In this document: positions 1-7,337 of the stretch, piece by piece
How positions within the stretch are numbered: the first letter of the stretch is position 1
Layout of the letters: each line of letters starts with the position of its first letter
NCBI GenBank assembly: GCA_946479035.1
Contig: CAMLDW010000027.1
Span: forward strand, 1-32,364
Source of the DNA: an uncultured Chthonomonadaceae bacterium
GTDB taxonomy: Bacteria > Armatimonadota > Fimbriimonadia > Fimbriimonadales > Fimbriimonadaceae
Direction of reading: 5' to 3'
Length of the DNA: 32,364 nt
The notes under the pieces: generated by a model
Database searches by the model: none
The model's input: only the letters and a program-made list of their open reading frames with translations
Told to the model about the DNA's origin: nothing
Translations under genes and position numbers: made by a program

Positions 1-454
1 GACAGGCAGTGTGCCGTTGGATTGCGATGCAGAGTCGTAGTAGCTGACAGTGCAGCTTGTTGAATACCAATCGGTCTTATAAGCCCTGCCAAAGATTGTC
101 TGGCCTGTCCCAGGCGCAGAAACCCGCAGCGTGCGTTCAGCCACCTGAGGGTAAGGCTCTCCTGGGTGCTCCTGTTCCCACTCGAAAACGTCGATCTCGA
201 TCCCGTCCCACGTGTATCCTGTAATCGTCCACGTGCTCGGTATCGAGACGGGCACGCACGTCATCTGGAACTCGGCGTAAGGTGTCCCTGCATGGTGTTT
301 CGACGGCGGACGAAACTCTCCGTTCCAATGGAGGTCGTTCGTCCTGGCGCCGAAGTCGATCCGGAACTCAGCCCCCCCCCCCGCCAGGGGGGCCGGACTG
401 TGCCAGTACAGCACAACCAAGCAGCGTCAGGAGGACTAACAACGGCCACCGCAT
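1..454 (-). CDS. Unknown secreted protein, partial at the window edge, interrupted by a G11 frameshift
   Basis: Reading from the ATG at 454 gives an export signal (MRWPLLVLLTLLGCAVLAQS), either a lipobox (LLGC) or a signal peptidase I site after VLA. The frame then meets a run of 11 G (372-382) and, as written, stops at TGA 370-368 after 28 codons. Removing one G gives an open frame from 371 to base 1 with no stop (about 124 residues), beginning AEFRIDFGARTNDLHWNG and containing FEWEQEHPGEPYPQ and two cysteines. The other two frames do not join a signal peptide to a long open frame. I do not recognise the mature domain. A -10-like TATCCT lies six bases before the ATG and no Shine-Dalgarno is visible. 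The gene could be a true pseudogene, phase-variable, or carry a homopolymer error. Confidence is good for the gene and low for its function. Confidence 0.7.
372..382 (-). repeat. Homopolymeric G11 tract inside the coding region
   Basis: Eleven consecutive G on the minus strand, at codons 24-28 of the secreted-protein gene, just after its signal peptide. Ten or thirteen G would keep the signal and mature parts in one frame; eleven does not. Tracts of this length are prone to slipped-strand mispairing and also to sequencing error. Confidence 0.85.
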
Positions 455-460
455 AGGGTC

Positions 461-466
461 AGGATA
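461..466 (-). promoter_or_regulatory. Possible -10 of the frameshifted secreted-protein gene
   Basis: TATCCT matches TATAAT at four of six bases and ends six bases before the ATG, the same geometry as stronger promoters in this window. No convincing -35 is seen, so the call rests on position. Confidence 0.3.
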
Positions 467-488
467 TCACGTCTGTGGGCAATTTGAT

Positions 489-2357
489 TCACCCCCGTCG
501 TAGCGATTCGATGGCGAAAGCCTTCTTGAGGGCCGCTGCCCCGCCGACGACGGGGATTTGGATGGAGGTGGAGTTCAGGTCGATCGTCAGCTTCGTCCCC
601 GCCTTCGGCCAGACGGTGAAGTCGTGGTCGCTGGAGAGGACCATGAGCGCGATGCGCTTGCCTGCGGGGATGACTTGGTCGTCGGGCTGGAGGTCGAAGG
701 TGAGCCTGACGAACTGGCCGGGGGTCAACGGTATGCCGGGCGCCATGGAGTCGTAGTTGCCGCCGTGGGTGAGCGACTGCCAGTTCTGCGGGTCCGCCCA
801 GCCGCGCGTGATGAGGTTTTCAGTACCGATGCGCGCGCCCTCCCACGGGAGCTGCACGAGATAGACGGAGAGGTTGGCGGCGGTCTTGCTGCAAGCGAGG
901 CGGACGGTGACGCGACAGCTGCCAGAGATGTGGAGCGGCTCCTTTAGCACAGGGGTCGCGTAGACGAGGCGATTGAGGGACTCTGCGGCCTTGGCGAGGG
1001 TCGGGGCGTCGAGGGAGACGTCGTCGGTGAGGGATTCTCCCTTTTGCCGCGAAGGCGCGGCGAAAACGAGGCCGCCGAGCTTGTTGCCGCCGTCGCTCGG
1101 ATAGAGCACGACGGGCGCGGAACCGGGGAGCGGATAGTCTGGGTAGGCGGTTGGCGTGCGCTCGCCTTCGCGCACGATGTACGCCTTCGGGCCGTCCTCG
1201 ACTCCGTTCTTCACGCCATAGAGGAAGCGCGTGAACCACTTGTTCATGAGCTCGAAGGGCGGGTTGCCGCCGTGGCCACCCTGGTGGAAGTACTGCACGA
1301 GCGGGACGCGGCCCTTGATCGCCTCACTGATGCGGACGCTGTGCTCGGGCACGACGTTCCAATCGTTGAAGCCGTGCGCGATGAGGACGGCGCACTTGAT
1401 GCCCTTCGCGAAGTTGAGGAGGTCGCGGTCGGCCCAGAACTTGTTGTAGTCGCCGGTCTTGCGGTCGCGGAACTGGGCGAAGAGGCCGTCGCGGTAGAGG
1501 GCGTTGCTGTGATCGCGTTTGGCGGGGTCGCCGGAGTTGATGAAGTCGTAGAGCGCGTCCACATCCTCGCCCAGGTATCCGCCGGGGCTCCTGACCAGGC
1601 CGTTGCTGCGATAGTAGTGGTAGTAGGAGGTGTTGGGGGAGACGGGGATGATCGCCTCGAGCCCTTCGACGCCGGTGGTCGCGGCGGCGATCGGGATCGT
1701 GCCGTTGTAGGAGGTGCCGGTCATGCCGACTTTACCGGTGCACCAGGCCGCCTTGACCTCTTGGTCTCCGTCCACGGTCGCGAAGCCATGTGCGCGACCG
1801 TTGAGCCAATCGATGACGGCCTTCGGCGCGAACCGCTCGGGCGCGCCGCCGACCGTCGGGCATCCGGTCGAGAGGCCAGTGCCGGGCGCGTCGGAGTGGA
1901 CGACCGCGAAGCCGCGCGGGACCCACGTGTTGACCAGGTCGTTAGAGACGAACTTGCGATCCGCCTGGAAGGGGACAGGCGGGTGGGTGGTGCGCGGCGG
2001 CGGCTCGGAGTCCACTTCTTGGTGCACGTCCCAGAAGATGCCGTTGGTACCGGCGGTGCCGGCGAAGTAGGGGGAGGACTCGTAGATGGCGGGAACCTTG
2101 AGACCTTCGGTCTCGGTCTGCCTTTGCCGCGTGACGTCCACGAACATCCGATCCAGCCTGCCGTCCTGGTCGGAGTCGAACTCGGTCTCGACCCAGAGGC
2201 TCTCGCGGACCCACTGCTGGCGGTCGGAGAAAGCCTCGACGACCTGTGCCTGTCCGTCCACGAAGACGGGCTTGGCCTCTTGCGAGCGCGCGACGATATG
2301 GAACGCGAGGAAGGCGGAGGCGACGATGAGGCTGAGTTGTCGGACGGGCCGGTTCAT
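489..2357 (-). CDS. Secreted CocE/NonD family hydrolase (peptidase S15, X-Pro dipeptidyl-peptidase-like)
   Basis: A 622-residue alpha/beta hydrolase of the S15/CocE superfamily, which cleaves Xaa-Pro peptides or acyl/ester bonds. I chose the ATG at 2357 because it opens directly onto a signal peptide (MNRPVRQLSLIVASAFLAFH); the frame extends 12 codons upstream without adding plausible signal. The nucleophile is Ser216 in GTSYNG, the acid Asp332 in HGFNDWN and the base His362 in QGGHGG, in family order. The C-terminal part (from about residue 400) should be the jelly-roll domain, seen as PLHISGSCRVTVRLACSKTA. The D-x-D-x-D-G-like stretch FDSDQDGRLDRM near residue 60 may bind calcium. A CATAAT -10 lies nine bases before the start. 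A second, divergent relative is encoded at 7382-9226. The class is certain; the substrate is not. Confidence 0.9.
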   Translation of the reverse strand: MNRPVRQLSLIVASAFLAFHIVARSQEAKPVFVDGQAQVVEAFSDRQQWVRESLWVETEFDSDQDGRLDRMFVDVTRQRQTETEGLKVPAIYESSPYFAGTAGTNGIFWDVHQEVDSEPPPRTTHPPVPFQADRKFVSNDLVNTWVPRGFAVVHSDAPGTGLSTGCPTVGGAPERFAPKAVIDWLNGRAHGFATVDGDQEVKAAWCTGKVGMTGTSYNGTIPIAAATTGVEGLEAIIPVSPNTSYYHYYRSNGLVRSPGGYLGEDVDALYDFINSGDPAKRDHSNALYRDGLFAQFRDRKTGDYNKFWADRDLLNFAKGIKCAVLIAHGFNDWNVVPEHSVRISEAIKGRVPLVQYFHQGGHGGNPPFELMNKWFTRFLYGVKNGVEDGPKAYIVREGERTPTAYPDYPLPGSAPVVLYPSDGGNKLGGLVFAAPSRQKGESLTDDVSLDAPTLAKAAESLNRLVYATPVLKEPLHISGSCRVTVRLACSKTAANLSVYLVQLPWEGARIGTENLITRGWADPQNWQSLTHGGNYDSMAPGIPLTPGQFVRLTFDLQPDDQVIPAGKRIALMVLSSDHDFTVWPKAGTKLTIDLNSTSIQIPVVGGAAALKKAFAIESLRRG

Positions 2358-2366
2358 GACGCCTGT

Positions 2367-2372
2367 ATTATG
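2367..2372 (-). promoter_or_regulatory. -10 element of the S15 hydrolase gene
   Basis: CATAAT followed by nine bases and the ATG at 2357. The transcript would begin about two or three bases before the start codon. No good -35 was found upstream. Confidence 0.45.
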
Positions 2373-2403
2373 CGCCCCGCTCGGACGATGCACGCTCGCT
2401 GGG

Positions 2404-3360
2404 CTAAGGCAGGACGAACACGCCCGTCGTCTGGCCGAACTGGTTCGTTCCCGCGCCGTTGGAGCCGAAGGTAGCCCAGTTCGTGCCGCTCATGTCGTCC
2501 ATGCGCACGACGCGCGAGTTGAGCCAGTCCGCGACATAGATCCTCTGCGCGACGTCGAACGAGACGCGGAACGGGCCGTCGAACTGTTCGTCGCCCGATC
2601 CTACAGTGCCGAACGCGACCCAGTTCAGCCCCGCCATGTCGTCGAACTTGACAACGCGGTTGTTGCCGAAGTCGGCGACGAAGATGTGGGCGAAGGAGTC
2701 GAACGATATCCCTGCGGGGTTTGAGAACTGGTCGGTGCCGCTGCCGGTCGAGCCAAACGTCGTCCAATTGGCGCCGGTCATGTCGTCCATCCGCACGACG
2801 CGGTCGTTCCCCCAGTCGGACACGTAGATCTTCGTGTCGGGCCCGACCACCATGCCGTGCGGGAGCGTGAACTGGTTGGTGCCGCTGCCCGGGGTGCCGA
2901 GCTCGATCCAGCCCGTGCCGACCATGTCGTTGATCCGCACGACGCGCCCGTTGTTCGAGTCGCAGATGTAGATATGGTCCGTTGGGTCGACCGCAAGGCC
3001 CAGGGGCGCTGAAAACTGGTTCGTGCCGCTGCCGGTCGTCCCGAAGGTGGTCCAGCCCGCGCCGGTCAGGTCGTCGACGCGCACGATGCGGTCGTTGTTC
3101 GCGTCGGCGAAGTAGAACCTTCCAAGGCTGTCCTGCACCATGTCGAACGGCCGGTCAAACTGGTTGGTGCCCGAGCCTGTCGAGCCGAACGTTTTCCACC
3201 CTGAGCCCGACATCGTGCGGACGCTTACGATCCTTCCGTTGCCGTCGTCCAGGATGATCAGCCCGCCGATCGAGGCCCCGCCGCCCCCGCCCCCGCCGCC
3301 GCAGGACACGAGCGCAAGAAGGCAAAGGAGGGAAGCTGCCCGAAAAAGCTTGCGGACCAT
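2404..3360 (-). CDS. NHL/six-bladed beta-propeller lipoprotein
   Basis: A 318-residue exported lipoprotein. The signal peptide ends in a lipobox with Cys20 (LALVSC), followed by eight consecutive glycines, a flexible tether. The rest is five full copies and one partial copy of a 48-residue repeat of the type RVVRMDDMTGxxWTTFGSTGSGTNQF...IYVADWGN. The first strand (GGLIILDDGN) supplies the part missing from the last repeat (ends GVFVLP), so the ring would close as a six-bladed propeller. NHL propellers bind proteins, ligands or nucleic acids; nothing here points to catalysis. The next gene on the same strand (the S15 hydrolase) starts 46 bases further on and has its own -10. The start is supported by an excellent promoter seven bases upstream. 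Confidence is high for fold and location, low for role. Confidence 0.88.
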   Translation of the reverse strand: MVRKLFRAASLLCLLALVSCGGGGGGGGASIGGLIILDDGNGRIVSVRTMSGSGWKTFGSTGSGTNQFDRPFDMVQDSLGRFYFADANNDRIVRVDDLTGAGWTTFGTTGSGTNQFSAPLGLAVDPTDHIYICDSNNGRVVRINDMVGTGWIELGTPGSGTNQFTLPHGMVVGPDTKIYVSDWGNDRVVRMDDMTGANWTTFGSTGSGTDQFSNPAGISFDSFAHIFVADFGNNRVVKFDDMAGLNWVAFGTVGSGDEQFDGPFRVSFDVAQRIYVADWLNSRVVRMDDMSGTNWATFGSNGAGTNQFGQTTGVFVLP

Positions 3361-3367
3361 AGCAGAG

Positions 3368-3397
3368 ACTATACAGCAGAAGTGCAGGGACTGCCAA
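3368..3397 (-). promoter_or_regulatory. Strong promoter of the NHL lipoprotein, leaderless geometry
   Basis: TTGGCA (3392-3397) and TATAGT (3368-3373) are separated by exactly 18 bases. The -10 ends seven bases before the ATG at 3360, so transcription should begin at or next to the A of the start codon. There is no room for a Shine-Dalgarno. Confidence 0.75.
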
Positions 3398-3417
3398 GCC
3401 GGGCTGCCGCGATCTGA

Positions 3418-3423
3418 TAGAAT
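3418..3423 (+). promoter_or_regulatory. Possible -10 for the ATP-grasp operon
   Basis: TAGAAT, 41 bases before the ATG at 3465, in the 104-base divergent gap. No -35 at 16-18 bases. Between it and the ATG lies an imperfect inverted repeat (CGCTGC at 3431-3436, GCAGCG at 3447-3452), so the leader may fold. Confidence 0.3.
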
Positions 3424-3464
3424 CCAGGCTCGCTGCGGCCCCTGCTGCAGCGGGTGTCCTTGAG

Positions 3465-4418
3465 ATGATCGTCCATTTGGCCACGCGACGTGGCGTCCGT
3501 TCTGTCACCAAACACATGTGGTACAGGCCCTCGCTGCTGCGCCAGATCAAGACCGTGGCGTACGAGGATCTGCTGCGGGCGCACGAGTGGCCGCGTGGCG
3601 TGTACCTCTTTACCGACATGGAGCGGATGACGGGAGCGCAGCGAAGCTACGCGACCTGGCTGTGGGAGCGGATGGGCGAACGGCCCGACGCTTTCCGGCT
3701 GCTCAACCACCCGACGCGCCACCTGCGCAGGTTCGACCTTCTGCGCCTGCTTCACGAGCGCGGGGTCAACGACTTCAACGTGTACCGGCTGCACGAGCTG
3801 GACGCTATCTCTAACTTCCCAGTTTTTCTGCGCTATGAGAACCGGCACACGGGCTCGCTGACCCCGCTGCTCGAGACGCGCAGCCAGGTGGAGGACAGGA
3901 TCGCCGCGCTTGCGGCGGCCGGCGAACGGCTCGACAACGTGATCGCCGTCGAGTTCGTCGACACGGTGGATCGGCGCGGGACCTTCAGGAAATACGGTGC
4001 TTTTCGGATCGGCGACAGCATCGCGCCCCGCCACATGTTTGCCGGCGCGCACTGGGAGGTGAAGGTCTCTACGAACAACCGCCCGACCCGATACCGCGCC
4101 GAAGAGTACGCCTACCTTCGCCAAAACCCGCACGCAGCTCAGGTCATGGAGATCTTCGAGACCGCAGGGCTGCAGTACGGCCGCATCGACTACGGCCTCA
4201 AAGAGGGACGGATCCAAGTGTGGGAGATCAACGACAACCCGCAGATGAACTCGGGCCTGAACATGTTTTTGACGAAAGGGAGGGTGGGGCGCTACTTCGT
4301 GAGCATCCGCGCGATCGAGAGGGCCTTCGAGCAAGAGACGGAGAAGCTCGTGCCGGGGCCGGCGGTCGAGATCAGGGCGTCGAGCGACCACGTCTGGAGG
4401 GCACTGTGCGCCCAGTGA
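3465..4418 (+). CDS. ATP-grasp-fold protein of unknown substrate, paralogue A
   Basis: A 317-residue soluble protein. No named family is recognised with certainty, but the order of motifs fits an ATP-grasp ligase. These are a possible N-terminal substrate domain opening MIVHLATRRG; PVFLRYENRHTGS around residue 120, where the family has its first ATP-binding strand; VEFVDTVDRRGTFRKYGAFRIGD around residues 163-185, like the second; and RIDYG...RIQVWEINDNP around residues 243-260, with the acidic residue and E-x-N that bind magnesium in ATP-grasp enzymes. Known relatives join a carboxylate to an amine or thiol through an acyl phosphate. It overlaps the next gene, a clear paralogue, by four bases (GTGA), so the two are probably translated together and may form a heteromer. 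The fold is likely; the reaction is unknown. Confidence 0.75.
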   Translation: MIVHLATRRGVRSVTKHMWYRPSLLRQIKTVAYEDLLRAHEWPRGVYLFTDMERMTGAQRSYATWLWERMGERPDAFRLLNHPTRHLRRFDLLRLLHERGVNDFNVYRLHELDAISNFPVFLRYENRHTGSLTPLLETRSQVEDRIAALAAAGERLDNVIAVEFVDTVDRRGTFRKYGAFRIGDSIAPRHMFAGAHWEVKVSTNNRPTRYRAEEYAYLRQNPHAAQVMEIFETAGLQYGRIDYGLKEGRIQVWEINDNPQMNSGLNMFLTKGRVGRYFVSIRAIERAFEQETEKLVPGPAVEIRASSDHVWRALCAQ

Positions 4419-5404
4419 TCGTCCACCTGGCAACGCAGAGGGGGATCCACTCCTTCCGGAACACGAAGCGGCGCGGACAGGAGATCGGCTTCCCTATCAC
4501 GACCGTTCGCTATGAAGACCTGGCAGAGCGGCGGACCTGGCCGCGCGGGATGTACCTTTTTACAGACATGGAGCGCGCGACCCCGTGGCAGTGCTCGCTC
4601 GCCGCGCAGCTTTGGAACAAGCTCGCGCAACGACCGGACGCCTTTCGCCTGTACAACCATCCTTTGGAGGTGCGTCGGCGGTACGAGCTGCTGCGCGCGC
4701 TCTACGAAGACGGCACGAACGACTTCAACGCGTACAGGCTGACCGAACTTCCCGGCAAAGTGCGGTACCCGGTGTTCCTGCGCTATGCGGACCAGCACAT
4801 CGGGCCTTCGACCGGGCTCCTGCACGACCAGTCCGAGCTCGAAGCGGCGCTGGCGCAACTGCTCATCGAAGGGCACCCGCCGGAGAGGCTGATCGTCGTC
4901 GAGTTCTGCGACGTCTCGTGCGGGACAGGCGCGTTTACAAAGTACAGCGCGTTCCGGCTCGGTGACACCGTCTACACGGGGCACATGATGGCCTCGCGCG
5001 AATGGGCGGTCAAGCGAGAGAACAACGCGCCGGAGCTAGTCGCCGGGCGCGAAGTGGGGTTCATCGCTTCGAACCCGCACGAAGCGCAAGTCAGGCGCGC
5101 TTTCGACGTCGCGGGGCTCTCGTGGGGGCGGATCGACTACGGCGTGCTCGATGGCAGGATCCAAGTTTGGGAGATTAACGACAACCCGAAGCTCGGTTCG
5201 AGCTTATTCCGGCAGACGCTCGGAAGGAAAAAGGCGCGGGTCGTCTCGCGAGGGGCGCGGCGCGCCGTTTTCGCAGGCGAGATGGCGAAGGTCGAACCGG
5301 GCGAGAGCATGGACTTCCTGGTGCGTCCCTCCGAGCTTGCGACGGCCCTGCAAGAGGCTCACGCGCGGGCCGTCGAGCAGGACCTCGCACGCAGCTGGGT
5401 CTGA
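4415..5404 (+). CDS. ATP-grasp-fold protein of unknown substrate, paralogue B
   Basis: 329 residues, starting at the GTG at 4415 that overlaps the upstream TGA. The open frame extends further 5', but homology to paralogue A begins exactly here (MIVHLATQRG against MIVHLATRRG). Shared blocks are WPRGMYLFTDMER, RPDAFRLYNHP, TNDFNAYRL, YPVFLRYADQH, VEFCDV, KYSAFRLGDT and GRIDYG...GRIQVWEINDNP, so the proposed ATP and magnesium residues are kept in both copies. Identity is much lower in residues 11-30 and in the C-terminal 60 residues, where partner or substrate specificity may differ. Retention of both active-site sets argues against one copy being a dead regulatory subunit. A GNAT acetyltransferase follows after nine bases. 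Confidence 0.75.
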   Translation: MIVHLATQRGIHSFRNTKRRGQEIGFPITTVRYEDLAERRTWPRGMYLFTDMERATPWQCSLAAQLWNKLAQRPDAFRLYNHPLEVRRRYELLRALYEDGTNDFNAYRLTELPGKVRYPVFLRYADQHIGPSTGLLHDQSELEAALAQLLIEGHPPERLIVVEFCDVSCGTGAFTKYSAFRLGDTVYTGHMMASREWAVKRENNAPELVAGREVGFIASNPHEAQVRRAFDVAGLSWGRIDYGVLDGRIQVWEINDNPKLGSSLFRQTLGRKKARVVSRGARRAVFAGEMAKVEPGESMDFLVRPSELATALQEAHARAVEQDLARSWV

Positions 5405-5413
5405 CGCTTCGCC

Positions 5414-6175
5414 ATGGCTGCACGGCGCATGACGCTGGAAAGGGCGACAGAGGTGTTCGCGCATGGTTTCGCCTTCACGCGCAGCTTCACATACCCGTAT
5501 GAAGTCGTGAAATCGCACGGATTGACCGTCATGCGCGACAGACCTGGCCGAAGGACGGACGTAAGGAACTCCGAGTTCATAGTCTGTGGGATGTCGCCAA
5601 AGCAGGGGCTTACGGCCTTGAAGGCGGCAAAGTTCATTGAGGGAGGCGTCTGCGTGATCGACTCCGCGTCGGCCGGGCTCGACACGGTCCGAGACGCTTA
5701 CAAGCGCGCCGGCCTGCGACTGACGGGTAGGCAGCCGTTCTTCGTCGCCGACCCTCGCACCGCGCCGCGTTACCATAGCCCAGTTAAGACTGGTCGCGTG
5801 AGGACGATCGAGCAGGCGAAGGCGGTGCAGAGGGTCTCTCGAAGGCGGCCCTTGTTGCCAGAGCACTTCGGGCGAGAGGACACGATTCGGCTCTACGCCG
5901 CGTTCGACGGAGACAGTGTCGTGGGGTACGTCAGCAGCATCCCGGTCGGCGAAGACGCCTGGGTCTCGAACCTCCTTGTCGTGCCGTCGCACCGCGGGCG
6001 CGGGATCGGGCGCGCGCTGATGTCCGCGATGCTGGAGGACGACGCGAACCACGGCGTAGCGACGAGCGTGCTGCTGGCGAGCACGGCGGGCGCGCGGCTC
6101 TATCCCCACGTAGGTTACGAGAGGATCGGTACTCTACAGCTGTTCGTCCCCGGACGGAACTGGAAGGGCCTTTGA
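5414..6175 (+). CDS. GNAT family N-acetyltransferase
   Basis: 253 residues. The C-terminal half is a GNAT domain: VVGYVSSIPVGEDAWVSNLLVVPSH leads into RGRGIGRALM, the acetyl-CoA pyrophosphate-binding motif (Q/R-x-x-G-x-G/A), near residues 196-205. It is followed by the motif B region LLASTAGARLYPHVGYERIG. The first 120 residues resemble no domain I can name, though GLTVMRDRPGRRTDVRNSEF may be a degenerate, non-binding GNAT half. The gene lies nine bases after the ATP-grasp pair and overlaps the next gene by four bases (TTGA), so one transcript is likely. The acceptor may be the product of the ATP-grasp pair; that is inference from position. Confidence 0.85.
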   Translation: MAARRMTLERATEVFAHGFAFTRSFTYPYEVVKSHGLTVMRDRPGRRTDVRNSEFIVCGMSPKQGLTALKAAKFIEGGVCVIDSASAGLDTVRDAYKRAGLRLTGRQPFFVADPRTAPRYHSPVKTGRVRTIEQAKAVQRVSRRRPLLPEHFGREDTIRLYAAFDGDSVVGYVSSIPVGEDAWVSNLLVVPSHRGRGIGRALMSAMLEDDANHGVATSVLLASTAGARLYPHVGYERIGTLQLFVPGRNWKGL

Positions 6176-6627
6176 CGACGATCGTGCTCGAGACCGAGAT
6201 CGCTGCGCCGCCGGAGGCATGCTTCGACCTCTCGCTCGACGTCGACGAGCACGTCGCGAGCACTGCGGCGACCGGCGAGAGGATCGTCGCGGGCGTGATG
6301 CACGGAAGACTGAGGCTCGGCGACACGGTCACGTTCGAGGCGCGCCACTTTGGGCTCAGGTTGCGGCTCACTTCCAGGATTTCCGAATACGAACGGCCCC
6401 TCCGGTTTGTGGACGAGATGGTGAGCGGGCCGCTCAAGAGCGTGTGGCACGAGCACAAGTTCGATGCGACGGCCGAGGGAACACGGATGACGGACACGTT
6501 CCGGTTCGCCGCGCCGCTCGGCCCCTTGGGCGCGCTGGCGGAGCGCTTGTTCCTCGGCAGGCACATGACAACGTTGCTAAAAGGGAGGAACCTCCACCTC
6601 AAGGCGAGTGCGGAGTCCCGTCGCTAA
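6172..6627 (+). CDS. SRPBCC/START-like ligand-binding protein
   Basis: 151 residues starting at a TTG that overlaps the upstream stop. The protein opens TTIVLETEIAAPPEACFDLSLDVDEH, the usual first strand and helix of SRPBCC proteins (polyketide cyclase/START-like). It continues with RISEYERPLRFVDEMVSGPLKSVWHEHKF and ends with the long C-terminal helix LAERLFLGRHMTTLLKGRNLHLKA. This fold holds small hydrophobic ligands in a deep cavity; some members are cyclases, others carriers or sensors. It closes the ATP-grasp/GNAT operon, and its stop is four bases from the convergent DUF503 stop, with no visible terminator between. The unusual start is supported by the overlap and by the domain beginning right there. 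Confidence 0.8.
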   Translation: MTTIVLETEIAAPPEACFDLSLDVDEHVASTAATGERIVAGVMHGRLRLGDTVTFEARHFGLRLRLTSRISEYERPLRFVDEMVSGPLKSVWHEHKFDATAEGTRMTDTFRFAAPLGPLGALAERLFLGRHMTTLLKGRNLHLKASAESRR

Positions 6628-6631
6628 CGGG

Positions 6632-6913
6632 TCAGTGGAACTCCTCAAGGCTCCCTTCGACCCGGACTTCCGCGCAAGCGTCGATCAGCTCCATTGCCTT
6701 TTGAAGGACCTGCCCTGCGTGCGTGCGGTCAGCGGTCGCGCACGCGACGCCGAGGGTCGCTACGTTCCACAGGTCTTGGTCGCCGACTTCGGCGCACGAG
6801 ACGTGAAGCGCCAGACGAAGGCGCTCGATCAGCGGGCGCAGCGCCCGCCGCTTTTCCTTGAGCGAGCGGCAGCCCTCGATCCGGAGCTGGACCTCCAGCG
6901 ACCCGACGACCAT
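6632..6913 (-). CDS. ylxP: YlxP-like DUF503 protein
   Basis: 93 residues. The start at 6913 gives MVVGSLEVQLRIEGCRSLKEKRRAL, the characteristic DUF503 opening (hydrophobic strand, then S-L-K-x-K-R). It also gives the family's usual length of about 90-95 residues; an in-frame ATG at 6943 would overlap the upstream gene and adds nothing conserved. The fold is ferredoxin-like. Homologues usually lie next to rbfA, infB or nusA and are suspected to act in ribosome assembly or RNA binding, with no firm function. Here it is separated from those genes and follows a DoxX-like gene by 19 bases. The VEVGDQDLWNVATLGVACATAD-like middle is well kept. Confidence 0.88.
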   Translation of the reverse strand: MVVGSLEVQLRIEGCRSLKEKRRALRPLIERLRLALHVSCAEVGDQDLWNVATLGVACATADRTHAGQVLQKAMELIDACAEVRVEGSLEEFH

Positions 6914-6932
6914 GCTTTGGATTCTGGCCGCT

Positions 6933-7331
6933 TCACATGGCAAAGAGGATGAGCCCGATGAGCGCGACGCCGAAATAGCACGCGATCACGGCAGCGCCGG
7001 CGTAGTCCTTCGAGACGCGCTGGCCCGCGAAGAGACAACAGAAAGACAGGCAGGCCAGCCCTAGCCCGACCGTGGCCCACGCCGTCTTGCCGAAGAAGAG
7101 CATCACGGCCCCCGCGCCGCTCATCGCGCCAGCCGACATTTCGAGCACTGTCATGACGCTGAGGAGCATCGGCACCGCGTTCTTGAGCGGCGAGCTTGCG
7201 AAGTGCGGCTGCATCCAGGCGAGGTTGCCGTTGAAGTCGAAGACCTTGTCGAGCCCCGACTGCAAGAAGAGGATAGCAAAAAAAGCGCAGACGAAGAATC
7301 GGGCCAGGTCGAGCGGTTCGAGCCAGTGCAT
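6933..7331 (-). CDS. DoxX-like small membrane protein
   Basis: 132 residues with four predicted membrane helices (about residues 10-25, 52-75, 78-100 and 110-131). It has the DoxX-type start LARFFVCAFFAILFLQSGLDKVFDFNGN, in which a helix is followed by G-x-x-K. DoxX-family proteins are small inner-membrane proteins, some linked to quinone or thiosulfate oxidation, many uncharacterised. The start is the ATG at 7331. There is no Shine-Dalgarno; instead a hairpin-forming inverted repeat lies just upstream. The ylxP-like gene follows after 19 bases, so co-transcription is likely though a functional link is not obvious. Confidence 0.72.
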   Translation of the reverse strand: MHWLEPLDLARFFVCAFFAILFLQSGLDKVFDFNGNLAWMQPHFASSPLKNAVPMLLSVMTVLEMSAGAMSGAGAVMLFFGKTAWATVGLGLACLSFCCLFAGQRVSKDYAGAAVIACYFGVALIGLILFAM

Positions 7332-7337
7332 CTTAAC

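Noticed and set aside
261..449. Minus-strand 62-codon frame covering the G tract
   Set aside because: It reads in the frame that belongs to neither the signal peptide nor the open mature region, starts at a GTG inside the signal-peptide codons and gives a low-complexity, unprotein-like product.
1044..2474. Long plus-strand frame opposite the S15 hydrolase (476 codons)
   Set aside because: Val/Gly/Asp-rich antisense shadow typical of GC-rich genes; the minus strand encodes a complete catalytic triad and signal peptide.
4220..4414. Upstream extension of ATP-grasp paralogue B
   Set aside because: Homology to paralogue A begins exactly at the GTG at 4415, and the extension is the shadow of A's coding end.
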